Shown here: positions 36,654-45,235 of the stretch, piece by piece
Layout of the letters: each line of letters begins with the position of its first letter
Position numbering within the stretch: the first letter of the stretch is position 1
Assembly (NCBI GenBank): GCA_045642565.1
Contig: JAZUJE010000013.1
Coordinates: 1 to 64,000 of the forward strand
Source: UBA1764 sp045642565
Lineage (GTDB): Bacteria; Bacillota; Clostridia; Peptostreptococcales; Anaerovoracaceae
Direction: 5' to 3'
DNA: 64,000 bases
Translations under genes and position numbers: made by a program
Notes under the pieces: model-generated
Seen by the model: the letters and a program-made list of their open reading frames with translations, nothing else
Database searches by the model: none
What the model was told of the DNA's origin: nothing

Positions 36654-36725
36654 CATATTGTGCAAAATCGGGCGTTTCGGATGGCCAATTATACCGTGTA
36701 CTATTCGATAGACATGCTTTAAATC

Positions 36726-36839
36726 TTGACATTATTTTACAATTATGTAGACTATAAATAACAAAAGCACCGCAGTAAGCGGTTGGCATTAGTTATGGTT
36801 TAATTGAAAACCGCCCTAACGTGCATTTGGGCGATTTTT
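36726..36839 (+). promoter_or_regulatory. Promoter and small attenuator before the Gfo/Idh gene
   Basis: The 261-bp divergent gap holds no gene. TTGACA (36726-36731), 16 nt and TAGACT (36748-36753) form a plus-strand promoter. The RNA from about 36760 has competing hairpins: ACCGC/GCGGT (36769-36783), GCGGTT (36779-36784) with AACCGC (36809-36814), and CGCCC/GGGCG (36812-36816 with 36829-36833) followed by UUUUU. The second overlaps both others, which is the layout of a terminator/antiterminator switch. The product without read-through would be about 80 nt. Confidence 0.5.
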
Positions 36840-36897
36840 AAATTTTATGATAAAATAAAGAAAACTGCTGCTAATTTAACTATTTATGGAGGAAACT

Positions 36898-37917
36898 ATG
36901 GGAAAAATAAAGGTTGCTGCTGTCGGGCTTGGTAGACTTGGTCTTGTTCATGCCCAAAATGTTGCAAGAAAAATTCCAGATGCACAGCTTGTAGCTGCTT
37001 GCTCGAAGACCCCAAGAACAAAAGAATGGGGGCTCGAGATGCTTGGTACAGACAAGCTCTATACAGATTACAAAAAAATGATTAACGAAGTAGATGCTGA
37101 TGCAGTTATCATAAATTCCCCTTCCCCAGAGCATACATGGATGATTGAATACGCCTTAAATGCTAAGAAACATGTATTTTCAGAAAAGCCACTTGGTTGC
37201 TCTATAGAAGAATGTAAACGTGCCGAAAAAGCCGTCGAAGCTAATTCTGATAGAATCTTCTTTCTCGGCTTCATGAGACGCTATGATCCATCATATGCGG
37301 ATGCTAAGGAAAAGATTGACTCCGGCAAATACGGAATTCCATACCTTGTAAAAGCTACCAGTCTTGATCCTGAAGCTGTTATAGAATCATGTATTAAATA
37401 TTCGGCAAATTCCGGCGGGATATTTATTGATGCATCTTCGCATGATATAGATTTAATGAGATGGTTTCTTGGCGGAGAAGTTGTAGAAGTTGACGCCGCA
37501 GGAACAAATTTTAAGCACAAAGAATTCGAACAATATAATGACACAGAATCGGGTATTGCAATGCTTAAATTTGATAACGGGAAATTAGGATTCCTTCATG
37601 TTGGAAGGACCGCTCCGCACGGATATCACACAGAAACAGAAATTGTTTGTACAGATGCACATTTAAGAATTTCGGGCATACCTTGGAAAAACCGTCTTGC
37701 TATATTTGATACTGCCGGAGCAATCCAACCAATAATAGAAGATTTTCCTCAAAGGTTTGCCGAAGCCTACCTTACAGAAATGCAAGAATTTATTTCATGC
37801 ATTAAAGAAGACCGAAAACCTGAACTAACAGTCTATGATGGGACCAAAGCTACAATTGTTGCATATGCTATCACAGAAAGCTTCAGAACCGGAAAACCTG
37901 TTAAAATCAACTATTAA
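36898..37917 (+). CDS. Gfo/Idh/MocA-family oxidoreductase
   Basis: This 339-aa NAD(P)-dependent dehydrogenase is of the inositol 2-dehydrogenase-like type. The N-terminal Rossmann fold (VAAVGLGRLGLVHAQN) is followed by the catalytic EKPLGCS segment (Lys about 97) and a C-terminal alpha/beta domain with GGIFIDASSHDIDLMRWFLG. The substrate could be myo-inositol or another cyclitol or sugar; no inositol genes are nearby. ATG 36898 has GGAGG 7 nt upstream. It is monocistronic, with an attenuator-like leader and a strong terminator. Confidence 0.88.
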   Translation: MGKIKVAAVGLGRLGLVHAQNVARKIPDAQLVAACSKTPRTKEWGLEMLGTDKLYTDYKKMINEVDADAVIINSPSPEHTWMIEYALNAKKHVFSEKPLGCSIEECKRAEKAVEANSDRIFFLGFMRRYDPSYADAKEKIDSGKYGIPYLVKATSLDPEAVIESCIKYSANSGGIFIDASSHDIDLMRWFLGGEVVEVDAAGTNFKHKEFEQYNDTESGIAMLKFDNGKLGFLHVGRTAPHGYHTETEIVCTDAHLRISGIPWKNRLAIFDTAGAIQPIIEDFPQRFAEAYLTEMQEFISCIKEDRKPELTVYDGTKATIVAYAITESFRTGKPVKINY

Positions 37918-37931
37918 GAATAAATATGAAA

Positions 37932-37965
37932 AGCACGTGATTTAATGTTAATCGCGTGCTTTTTT
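37932..37965. terminator. Bidirectional terminator between Gfo/Idh gene and pncB
   Basis: An 11-bp stem with one G-T pair (AGCACGTGATT/AATCGCGTGCT, arms 37932-37942 and 37950-37960) is followed by six T on the plus strand. On the other side four A give a short T-run for the minus-strand NAD operon. Confidence 0.88.
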
Positions 37966-37986
37966 GTATCAAATCATTAAATGGTT

Positions 37987-39186
37987 TTATTTTTTCTCTT
38001 CTCTCTTAATCCTGAACTCAACCGACCTCTTAAGATATGCTAAATATTCATCATCTGAACACATAATCTTATCAGGGCTGTCCGAAAGTTTAGCAACAGG
38101 TCTTCCATTTACAAACTGAAGCTTTATTACAATATTTAATGCTTCTTCGCAAGTATCATTTGAACAGAAAGTACCTATACCGAAAGCAACCTTTGTTTTA
38201 TCTTTAAAATATTGATAAAGTTTTTCTGCCTCATCAAAATTAAGACTATTACTAAACAATAGCGTTTTTGTTTTAGGATCAATTCCGTATTTTTCGTAAT
38301 GCTTAATAATCTTTTCGCCCCAAGCATATGGATCTCCGCTGTCATGGCGAACTCCGGAATAATTGTTTGACATTGAACGATCAAAATCAAGTAAGAACAA
38401 ATCTGTAGTCAATGTATCAGCTAATGCAGTACCATTATCCCCGCGGTATTCGGCATACCAGTCTTTCATTGCATAATAATTAGTATATGCAAGTGGAATT
38501 GAATCTATACCTTGATACATTTGAACGAATTCATGAGCGTAAGTACCAATAGGAATCAAATTATACTTCTTTGCCAAATAGACGCATGATGTACCAATGC
38601 AACTTTTAGTTTCTGTAGCAAATCGTCTTACGACTTCATCTTCCCATTCTCTTGAAAGACGGCGCCTGCAACCAAATTCAGCAAATTTAAAATTGTATTT
38701 TCCATTATTTAAGTCTTTGATTTTTTGGTTAAGTTTTTCTTCTGCTGAATCTTTCAGCTTTTCATAGTCATATTGCATTCTGAAATATACTTCATTAACA
38801 ATTTCAAGAACATAAATCTCAAATTGCATACATGAGAATAAAGGACCCTTAATAATGATATTAAGTTCTCCGCTATCCAACAATTCTATGTTGATATAAT
38901 CTCGCATTGGATGCCAGAGTCTTAAAAACTCAACATAGTCCTCTTTGATAAAACGAATACTTTTTAGGTATGTCAATTCATCATGAGTAAACCTCAATGA
39001 ACATAGATGATCAATTTGCTCATTGATTTCATCAAGCATTTCTTGCGTAAATTTAACATTGCTGTTGCGGCACTTGAAATGATACTCTCCCATAAGATTA
39101 GTGTGCTTATGGAATATTACCTGATTCATATTAAATTTGTACAAGTCTGTATCTAACAGAGAAATAACTATAGGATCAAATTTCAT
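37987..39186 (-). CDS. pncB: Nicotinate phosphoribosyltransferase
   Basis: This 399-aa enzyme makes nicotinate mononucleotide from nicotinate and PRPP in NAD salvage. The start SLLDTDLYKFNMNQVIFHKH, the FAEFGCRRRLSREWED segment and SGVRHDSGDPYAWGEKII are diagnostic for PncB. It is the last gene of the Nudix-PF13303-nadE-nadM-pncB run, 14 nt after the adenylyltransferase. The order reconstructs salvage from nicotinate to NAD: PncB, then the adenylyltransferase, then NadE. Confidence 0.95.
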   Translation of the reverse strand: MKFDPIVISLLDTDLYKFNMNQVIFHKHTNLMGEYHFKCRNSNVKFTQEMLDEINEQIDHLCSLRFTHDELTYLKSIRFIKEDYVEFLRLWHPMRDYINIELLDSGELNIIIKGPLFSCMQFEIYVLEIVNEVYFRMQYDYEKLKDSAEEKLNQKIKDLNNGKYNFKFAEFGCRRRLSREWEDEVVRRFATETKSCIGTSCVYLAKKYNLIPIGTYAHEFVQMYQGIDSIPLAYTNYYAMKDWYAEYRGDNGTALADTLTTDLFLLDFDRSMSNNYSGVRHDSGDPYAWGEKIIKHYEKYGIDPKTKTLLFSNSLNFDEAEKLYQYFKDKTKVAFGIGTFCSNDTCEEALNIVIKLQFVNGRPVAKLSDSPDKIMCSDDEYLAYLKRSVEFRIKREEKK

Positions 39187-39200
39187 GGCACTATACCTCT

Positions 39201-39752
39201 TTACAAACTGCTTGTTTGCTGATTATCTTTTGATTTTCGTGCGATTTCCTGTAATTCACTATATTGTGAATGCAAACGAGGATCTACGTATTGTTTCCAT
39301 AAAGACTCTTCATCATTTAATAAAAACTGAATCATATTTGTAGCAGAAATATTTATTGTTTTTGGGACAAATAGTTCTGCGATATTATAAGACTCATCAA
39401 GCCAACTATTACGTCTTGTTTCTTTACCCGAAATGAACAAATCTGGATATCTGCCGAACTTCTCTTGAACATTACTCAATACATACTCACCCCAGGCTTC
39501 AACATTCCCAACTCCTATATCCGGTAATGGATATACTTCAATTTTATTTCCAAATAAAGTCTGAAGGATTTCTTTTCTCTTGTCATATGAAAAAGGATTT
39601 TTTAATGTATTTGACTCTTGAGAAGAACCCACAAAAATTCCAACAGTATCACAAAGCTCAATTGCTTTATTAATCATTTCTTCATGACCTATATGCAATA
39701 CCTGAAATCTTCCAACAATTATACCTAATGAATATGGTTTATTCTCGCTCAT
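39201..39752 (-). CDS. Nicotinamide/nicotinate mononucleotide adenylyltransferase (NadM-like)
   Basis: This is a 183-aa nucleotidyltransferase. GRFQVLHIGHEEMI is the GxFxxxHxGH ATP-binding motif, and ISATNMI near residue 140 replaces the canonical ISxTxxR. The fold resembles archaeal-type NadM or NadR adenylyltransferase domains more than NadD. ATG 39752 directly follows the nadE stop with no good Shine-Dalgarno site, so it is probably coupled. In the operon it converts the mononucleotide to the dinucleotide between PncB and NadE. Confidence 0.88.
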   Translation of the reverse strand: MSENKPYSLGIIVGRFQVLHIGHEEMINKAIELCDTVGIFVGSSQESNTLKNPFSYDKRKEILQTLFGNKIEVYPLPDIGVGNVEAWGEYVLSNVQEKFGRYPDLFISGKETRRNSWLDESYNIAELFVPKTINISATNMIQFLLNDEESLWKQYVDPRLHSQYSELQEIARKSKDNQQTSSL

Positions 39753-39753
39753 C

Positions 39754-40494
39754 TTATTTAATAGCTGTTTCAATGCTAGGATCAAAGCTTGGCATTAGCT
39801 GTAATTTAAACAAATTATTTTTATGTCGTCTGTCAATATTAGCCTTCTTTTCAGAGTCGTCTATCTTTCCGGTTCTAATATATATATCTAATTCTGCATA
39901 ACTAAAACCAAGATTTTGCTCATCTGTTTTTCCGCAAAGGCCATCAATAGGCACTTTATCAACTAAAACATCAGGGAGTCCAAGCACACGCCCGATTTGC
40001 TTCATTTCTGTAACTGTTAGATGCGAACATGGGCTAAAGTCACCAACAGAATCTCCATAACGCGTTGAATATCCAACCCAATCTTCTGACAAGTTACATG
40101 TGTTAGCAACCCTCCCATTATAAGATTGAGATACAGCATAAAGTGTTGTCATTCGAATACGCGGAGGAAGATTTACTTTAGCTTGTTCTGAAAGCTCGAA
40201 ATCAAAGCTTGAATTAATTCCGTCAATTGCATCTTTTATATTAATAATATGATATTTAATTCCTAAATGATTAACAAGCAATTTTGCCATATCGATATCA
40301 TGCTGCTCGCCACAAGGCATCAATACACCGATTACCCTATCCTTGCCAAGAGCTTCAACGCACAAAGCAGCTACTATCGAGCTGTCTTTACCGCCTGATA
40401 TGCCAACTACGGCATTACAATCTTTACCGTTATTATCAAAGAATTCTCTAATCCATTGAACGCATTCATCTTTTACCTTTACAGGATCGAACAT
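39754..40494 (-). CDS. nadE: NAD synthetase, ammonia-dependent type
   Basis: This 246-aa enzyme amidates nicotinate adenine dinucleotide to NAD. The P-loop VVGISGGKDSSIVA and the NTCNLSEDWVGYSTRYGDSVGDF segment are characteristic. No glutaminase (CN-hydrolase) domain is present, so it should use ammonia. ATG 40494 overlaps the stop of the PF13303 gene by one base (TAATG). An in-frame start 30 nt upstream is less like the family N-terminus. Confidence 0.95.
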   Translation of the reverse strand: MFDPVKVKDECVQWIREFFDNNGKDCNAVVGISGGKDSSIVAALCVEALGKDRVIGVLMPCGEQHDIDMAKLLVNHLGIKYHIINIKDAIDGINSSFDFELSEQAKVNLPPRIRMTTLYAVSQSYNGRVANTCNLSEDWVGYSTRYGDSVGDFSPCSHLTVTEMKQIGRVLGLPDVLVDKVPIDGLCGKTDEQNLGFSYAELDIYIRTGKIDDSEKKANIDRRHKNNLFKLQLMPSFDPSIETAIK

Positions 40495-41582
40495 TATAAT
40501 TTCATATCTCCTTCTTTTACCCAATCAAGTTTTCTGGCAATTAAATCAAATATCAATGATAAAATTGCAGGAAGTACTACGGTGATTAAAATTAATTTAA
40601 TCCAATCATAAGGCATAATAGCTGTTCTTATGCCTGCATCTATTTCAGAAATCCAACCGGTATAAACTCCAATAGGCCCAACTAATCCGCATGTGCCCAT
40701 TCCGGAAGAAACAGGTGCGCCATTCATTTCCAATTTAAAGACACATGTGGCGATAGGTCCCGTAATTGCAGATGCAAGAGTTGGAGCAATCCAAATCTTT
40801 GGATTCTTTACTATGTTACCCATTTGAAGCATGGATGTCCCAAGTCCTTGTGAAATGAGACCACCCCATTTATTTTCCCTAAAGGAAATAACTGCGAAGC
40901 CTATCATCTGTGCACAACAACCCGCAACAGCAGCGCCACCGGCAAGACCAGTAAGCCCTAATACCTGGCAAATTGCGGCTGATGATATCGGAAGAGTTAA
41001 AGCCATTCCTACAATAACAGATACTAAAATGCCCATTAAGAAAGGTCTTAATTCGGTTGCCCACATAACAAGTGAACCAAGCTTCATTGCTAATTTTCCT
41101 AAGCCCGGAGCAATCAAGGCTGACAATGCAACTCCTACTACTATCGTTACTAAAGGGGTTACGAGAATATCGATTTTTGTTTCTTTAGATACTGCTTTGC
41201 CAATCTCCGCCGCAATAATCGCAACAAATAAAACAGCAAGAGGTCCTCCGGCACCACCAAGAGCATTGGCAGAAAAACCTACAGTGATTAGTGAAAACAG
41301 AACCATTGGAGGACAATGCAATGCATAACCTATTGCACATGCCATTGCAGGTCCGCTCATAGCAGATGCCATAGACCCCACAGTATATTCTGTTCCGGCA
41401 ACTGTTGCTATAGTCGTATTAAGCCAAACTATACCAAAACGTTGACCTAAAGTATTTATTATGGTGCCTATTAAAAGCGAGCAAAACAAACCTTGTGCCA
41501 TTGCACCTAAGGCTTCTATAAAATATCTTTGTGCAGATATTTCAATATCTTTTCTTTTTAAAAAAGCTTTAAATTTTTCCAA
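40494..41582 (-). CDS. PF13303 (PTS_EIIC_2-like) membrane protein, candidate niacin transporter
   Basis: This 362-aa membrane protein has about ten hydrophobic segments, rich in Gly/Ala (ALGGAGGPLAVLFVAIIAAEIGKAV, with AISGPIATCVF-like repeats). It matches the family named PTS transporter subunit IIC, but no EIIA/EIIB domains or PTS genes are nearby. It lies inside an NAD operon, abutting the Nudix gene and overlapping nadE by one base. I infer that it imports a pyridine precursor such as nicotinate; the sequence itself does not show the substrate. Confidence 0.75.
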   Translation of the reverse strand: MEKFKAFLKRKDIEISAQRYFIEALGAMAQGLFCSLLIGTIINTLGQRFGIVWLNTTIATVAGTEYTVGSMASAMSGPAMACAIGYALHCPPMVLFSLITVGFSANALGGAGGPLAVLFVAIIAAEIGKAVSKETKIDILVTPLVTIVVGVALSALIAPGLGKLAMKLGSLVMWATELRPFLMGILVSVIVGMALTLPISSAAICQVLGLTGLAGGAAVAGCCAQMIGFAVISFRENKWGGLISQGLGTSMLQMGNIVKNPKIWIAPTLASAITGPIATCVFKLEMNGAPVSSGMGTCGLVGPIGVYTGWISEIDAGIRTAIMPYDWIKLILITVVLPAILSLIFDLIARKLDWVKEGDMKL

Positions 41583-42233
41583 TTATTCTCTCATTACGAA
41601 ATAAGCCATAGCCGCATAAGCATATAACGGATAATGATGCCCTTTTGGATCATATCCCGTGCTAAGCAATTGTTTAGCTTCTTTCTTATTTAGCAATACG
41701 AACTCACCGAACAATTCAGTTGCTTCACAATAGTTGTGACTCAAGCTTGATAAATCATCCAATTCTATTTCTGCAACGACCAAAGCATTACTTTCATCTG
41801 TAAAACCAGGGGTGCTAAAAACCAACTCATTAATTACTTCGATTTTGTCTGTATCCTTTACAGTAAGCCCTGTTTCTTCTTTTATCTCACGCTTCGCAGC
41901 TGTCACAAGAGGATTGTCACTTTCTTTATCCTTCGGATCTAAAATTCCGGCAGGCGGACATAACACATATTGCCCTATTGGAAATCTATACTCATATTGC
42001 ATAAGAAGTTTTTCTTCCTCTCCCGGAAGCTTTATGATGATATAACATGTAACTGCATCCGGAAGCATTTTATCGACTTCATCAAGATTTTTTGCTGCAG
42101 TTAAATTATCTAAATTTCTTCTTGTCGCAATATAATAATGTGCGCCAGGAGCGTACTGCAAATCATAAGTATTTAAAAATTTTGTTTCTGAAAGCACTTT
42201 CGCGCATTCTTTTGTAATAACAGGTTCTTTCAT
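41583..42233 (-). CDS. Nudix hydrolase, ADP-ribose pyrophosphatase-like
   Basis: This is a 216-aa protein. The Nudix box reads PPAGILDPKD..KREIKEETGL, with about five extra residues between the Gly and the REIKEE helix. Its position in the NAD operon suggests it recycles ADP-ribose or another NAD breakdown product. A TGGTATAAT extended -10 lies 9 nt before the ATG with no Shine-Dalgarno site, so this first gene of the operon is probably leaderless. The next gene begins immediately after its stop. Confidence 0.88.
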   Translation of the reverse strand: MKEPVITKECAKVLSETKFLNTYDLQYAPGAHYYIATRRNLDNLTAAKNLDEVDKMLPDAVTCYIIIKLPGEEEKLLMQYEYRFPIGQYVLCPPAGILDPKDKESDNPLVTAAKREIKEETGLTVKDTDKIEVINELVFSTPGFTDESNALVVAEIELDDLSSLSHNYCEATELFGEFVLLNKKEAKQLLSTGYDPKGHHYPLYAYAAMAYFVMRE

Positions 42234-42242
42234 ACTTATTTA

Positions 42243-42251
42243 ATTATACCA
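42243..42251 (-). promoter_or_regulatory. Extended -10 promoter of the NAD operon
   Basis: On the minus strand TGGTATAAT ends 9 nt before the Nudix ATG, directly after the uraA terminator. No Shine-Dalgarno site is present, so the mRNA would begin within about 3 nt of the start codon. Confidence 0.65.
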
Positions 42252-42255
42252 CAAT

Positions 42256-42281
42256 AAAAGCCCCGGCTTTGCGCCAGGGCT
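42256..42281 (-). terminator. Terminator after uraA
   Basis: The stem AGCCC..GGC/GCC..GGGCT (arms 42259-42267 and 42273-42281, one C-A mismatch) is followed on the minus strand by a T-rich run. It ends the upp-uraA transcript. Confidence 0.82.
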
Positions 42282-42305
42282 ATAGTTTTTTGTAAGATTT
42301 TGGAA

Positions 42306-43733
42306 TTATTTATCCATATCTACATCCTTCATGCCTTCAACATGACCTGAGAATGTATCTTCAGAACGATTTTCATCGCTTGCTCCTGTTATCTTTCTGG
42401 TAATAATACCAACAATCAATGAAGCTGCAAGTGATGTAAGAGAAATAAGAGCTCCGCCTGTTGCAGCATTATGGCCGAAGTTCAAAGACAATCCACCAAT
42501 ACCGCAAACTAAAATTGCACTTACTACATACAAGTTTCTATTATCACCGAGGTCAACTTTCGAAAGAAGTTGGAGTCCGGAAACTGCGATGAGTCCATAT
42601 AATGCAACACATGCGCCACCCATTACGCACTTAGGAATTGAATTGATAAGTGCTACAAATGGTGTAAAGAATGAAAGTATCATGCATCCAATAGCTGCTG
42701 TGCTAATTGTATGAGTTGAAGCATTTCCTGTAATTGCGAGGCAACCTATTGATTCTCCATAAGTTGTGTTTGCGCAAGAACCAAATACTGTACCAACGAT
42801 TGAACCAACACCATCGCCAAGAAGAGTTTTATCAAGACCAGGTTCTGTAATTAAATCTTTTCCAATAATGTTGCTTAAATTCTTGTGGTCACCAACATGC
42901 TGTGCAAGTTCAACCACTGCAATTGGAGCATAGATCAGAATTAAGTTTACAATTGCAGTTCCATTAAGTGGAAGATATTCACCATTAGTTTCAACGGCTC
43001 TAATAAGATAAAGACCAGGAATACTAACGATCGACTTAATTGAAAATTCTCCGAATGCATCAACAAATGACTGGAAGCTTAAAATCTGGAGAGCTTCAAC
43101 ACCGCAAGCTCTTCCAATCAATGTGAGAATTAAAGCTACAACATATCCTGCTCCTACACCATAAATGAATGGGAAGAGCTTCATATTCTTATTACCTCTA
43201 ACTGTTGACCAAACAATTGCAAAGAATGTTACGAGACCAACAACAATTGTAATTAAGCTATAATTATCGCCACCATTTGTCTGAAGCCAACTTGTTGCTG
43301 TGCCGGAAAGTGAAAGTCCAATCAATGTAACGATTGGGCCGGCAATTACAGCAGGCATCAATTTATTAACCCAGGAAGATCCTACAGCTTTAATAATTAA
43401 TGCGAATACTACATAAACAAGTCCTGCAATAAGAACGCCTACGATTACTCCCCAGTAACCATAGCCATAGCCTATTGAAGCTTCATATGCACCAAGGAAA
43501 GTAAATGTACTTCCGAGGAAAACAGGACTCTTTCTTTTTGTAAAGAAAATATAGACCAGTGTTCCTAATCCGGCACCGAAAAGTGCAGCTGCCGGGTCTG
43601 AAGGAAGTCCATATGCTGTCATAATAATTGGAACGAGTAAAGTTGCTGCCATAATAGCAATCATCTGCTGAAAAGCGAACAGCAAATTCTCTTTCTTTCC
43701 AGGTCTTTGATCGACATCATAAATTAGTTTCAT
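42306..43733 (-). CDS. uraA: Uracil permease
   Basis: This 475-aa NCS2-family membrane protein has about fourteen hydrophobic segments. QMIAIMAATLLVPIIM, LGSTFTFLGAYEASIGYG and FGSCANTTYGESIGC (with the conserved NTTYGE near helix 10) are family signatures. It follows upp by about 210 nt containing a PyrR-type binding loop and a terminator, so its expression should fall when UMP is plentiful. AAGGAG precedes the ATG. Confidence 0.95.
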   Translation of the reverse strand: MKLIYDVDQRPGKKENLLFAFQQMIAIMAATLLVPIIMTAYGLPSDPAAALFGAGLGTLVYIFFTKRKSPVFLGSTFTFLGAYEASIGYGYGYWGVIVGVLIAGLVYVVFALIIKAVGSSWVNKLMPAVIAGPIVTLIGLSLSGTATSWLQTNGGDNYSLITIVVGLVTFFAIVWSTVRGNKNMKLFPFIYGVGAGYVVALILTLIGRACGVEALQILSFQSFVDAFGEFSIKSIVSIPGLYLIRAVETNGEYLPLNGTAIVNLILIYAPIAVVELAQHVGDHKNLSNIIGKDLITEPGLDKTLLGDGVGSIVGTVFGSCANTTYGESIGCLAITGNASTHTISTAAIGCMILSFFTPFVALINSIPKCVMGGACVALYGLIAVSGLQLLSKVDLGDNRNLYVVSAILVCGIGGLSLNFGHNAATGGALISLTSLAASLIVGIITRKITGASDENRSEDTFSGHVEGMKDVDMDK

Positions 43734-43781
43734 GAGATTTCTCCTTAAAATTAAGATAGTTATAATTGCTCACAAAACACA

Positions 43782-43815
43782 TAAAAATACCTTGCCATAT
43801 CAATATGACAAGGTA
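43782..43815 (-). terminator. PyrR-responsive attenuator terminator before uraA
   Basis: A 12-bp stem (arms 43788-43799 and 43804-43815, loop 4 nt) is followed on the minus strand by five U. Its 5' arm ACCUUG is complementary to CAAGGU, which directly follows the upstream CAGAGA hairpin, giving a competing antiterminator. Confidence 0.85.
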
Positions 43816-43852
43816 AAAAATCTTCGCTAAAGTATGATACACTCGCACCTTG

Positions 43853-43870
43853 CCAATATCTCTGTATTGG
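43853..43870 (-). promoter_or_regulatory. PyrR binding loop
   Basis: On the minus strand a perfect 6-bp hairpin (CCAAUA/UAUUGG) carries the hexaloop CAGAGA, fitting the CNGNGA loop of known PyrR-binding anti-antiterminators. CAAGGU follows directly and can pair with the 5' arm of the terminator at 43782-43815. The pyrR gene lies 0.8 kb away. Confidence 0.75.
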
Positions 43871-43942
43871 ATTAAAGATTTAATGTATTTTGCTACTACA
43901 TATGGTACCACCAGCATGGCTGATAGTCAATATATACTACTA

Positions 43943-44623
43943 TTATTTTTTAAATTGAAGTTCAGATTTTATCGGTTTATAGCTGCAGGTTCCACATACA
44001 CGGTCCCCGGCGTCTCCGGCTGCTGTAAGTATATAACCCTGCTCATTTAAAGGGTCTGGGGAATATCTGGCAACATAAATCTGAATATCCGGATGGTTTT
44101 TGTAAAGTAATTCCAATCCTTGCCTTGCAGCAAAGATACACATAACCTTAATTCTCTTGCAACCGGCGTCTTTAAGATATTTAAGTGCGGCATCAACGCT
44201 AACACCTGTTGCCAAAGCCGGATCGACAACTATAACCTGGCCTTCTGTAACATCAACAGGCAGCTTAAAATAATATGTTACAGGCTGTAAGGTCTTCTCA
44301 TCCCTATAAAGCCCTACATGGCCGACTTTTGCAGTTGGGAACAAGCTTCTTAAACCATCAACCATTCCAAGACCTGCTCGCAGAATTGGAACAATGGTAA
44401 AATCTTCTGCAACTACCGGAGTGATGATTTTTTGAAGCGGAGCCTGCACTTCAACATCTTTCAATTTTAAGTCTTTTAAAGCTTCATAGCCCATAAGCAT
44501 TGCAATCTCATTAACAAGTTCACAAAATTCTTTTGAGCCTGTATTTACATCACACATATGACTAACCTTATGTGCAATAAGGGGATGATTAAATATAGTT
44601 ACATTTTTTAAGAAATCTTCCAT
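43943..44623 (-). CDS. upp: Uracil phosphoribosyltransferase
   Basis: This 226-aa enzyme makes UMP from uracil and PRPP. The PRPP loop VDPALATGVSVDAALKYLKDAG and the C-terminal uracil-binding GDAGDRVCGT are intact. About 14 residues beyond the usual GDAGDRxxGT end form a short extension. ATG 44623 (MEDFLKN) is chosen over an upstream in-frame start because GAGGTAG lies 6 nt before it. It is divergent from pyrR, with interleaved promoters. Confidence 0.95.
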   Translation of the reverse strand: MEDFLKNVTIFNHPLIAHKVSHMCDVNTGSKEFCELVNEIAMLMGYEALKDLKLKDVEVQAPLQKIITPVVAEDFTIVPILRAGLGMVDGLRSLFPTAKVGHVGLYRDEKTLQPVTYYFKLPVDVTEGQVIVVDPALATGVSVDAALKYLKDAGCKRIKVMCIFAARQGLELLYKNHPDIQIYVARYSPDPLNEQGYILTAAGDAGDRVCGTCSYKPIKSELQFKK

Positions 44624-44651
44624 TTTGTCTACCTCGACTTTCTTTATATTA

Positions 44652-44680
44652 AGTATACTTGCGAAATTATCAAAAGGCAA
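44652..44680 (-). promoter_or_regulatory. upp promoter
   Basis: On the minus strand TTGCCT (44675-44680), 17 nt and TATACT (44652-44657) form a promoter. It overlaps the divergent pyrR promoter almost completely, so the two should compete. Confidence 0.65.
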
Positions 44681-44687
44681 TTACAAT
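44659..44687 (+). promoter_or_regulatory. pyrR promoter (leaderless)
   Basis: TTGCGA (44659-44664), 17 nt and TACAAT (44682-44687) lead to a start point at or next to the pyrR ATG (44694), 6 nt after the -10. No Shine-Dalgarno site is present. Confidence 0.7.
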
Positions 44688-44693
44688 AATAGT

Positions 44694-45233
44694 ATGAAGA
44701 GAAAAGTTCAATTAATGGATGAGCTCGCTGTTAAACGAGCTCTCACAAGACTATCATTCGAGATAGTTGAAAAAAGTTCAGATTTAAACAATGTTGTACT
44801 GGTTGGTATAAAAACCAGAGGTATTCCTATTGCTAATATCTTAGCTGATAATATTAGCCAGCATACAGGCGTTCACCCGCCAATTTGTAATTTAGATATA
44901 ACTTTTTACAGGGATGATTTGACTAAACTTAGTGAAATTCCCGAAGTAAAGACAGAAAAGTTTGATATTGATATTGATGGCAAAGAAATTATTGTTGCCG
45001 ATGATGTTTTATACACCGGGCGTACGGCAAGAGCCGCAATCGAAGCAATATTCGCCCAAGGGCGCCCAAGTAAAATCGGCTTGGCAGTATTAATTGATCG
45101 TGGACATAGAGAACTTCCTATTAGACCAGACTACATAGGTAAAAATATTCCTACTTCACAAAAAGAGCTAATAAAAGTTAATATTGAAGAAATAGATGGA
45201 TTTACAAATGTTGAACTTTACGAAAAGGAGTAA
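44694..45233 (+). CDS. pyrR: PyrR pyrimidine attenuation regulator / uracil phosphoribosyltransferase
   Basis: This 179-aa RNA-binding regulator binds UMP and the anti-antiterminator of pyr leaders. The PRPP motif IIVADDVLYTGRTARAAI and the N-terminal RALTRLSFEIVEK are typical. ATG 44694 follows a full promoter by 6 nt and has no ribosome site, so it is predicted leaderless. DUF523 follows after 2 nt. Its nearest recognisable target is the uraA leader in this window. Confidence 0.94.
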   Translation: MKRKVQLMDELAVKRALTRLSFEIVEKSSDLNNVVLVGIKTRGIPIANILADNISQHTGVHPPICNLDITFYRDDLTKLSEIPEVKTEKFDIDIDGKEIIVADDVLYTGRTARAAIEAIFAQGRPSKIGLAVLIDRGHRELPIRPDYIGKNIPTSQKELIKVNIEEIDGFTNVELYEKE

Positions 45234-45235
45234 TA

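Noticed and set aside
40494..41582. PTS sugar transporter assignment
   Set aside because: No EIIA, EIIB, HPr-linked genes or sugar enzymes are nearby and the gene is embedded in an NAD operon, so only the fold is kept.
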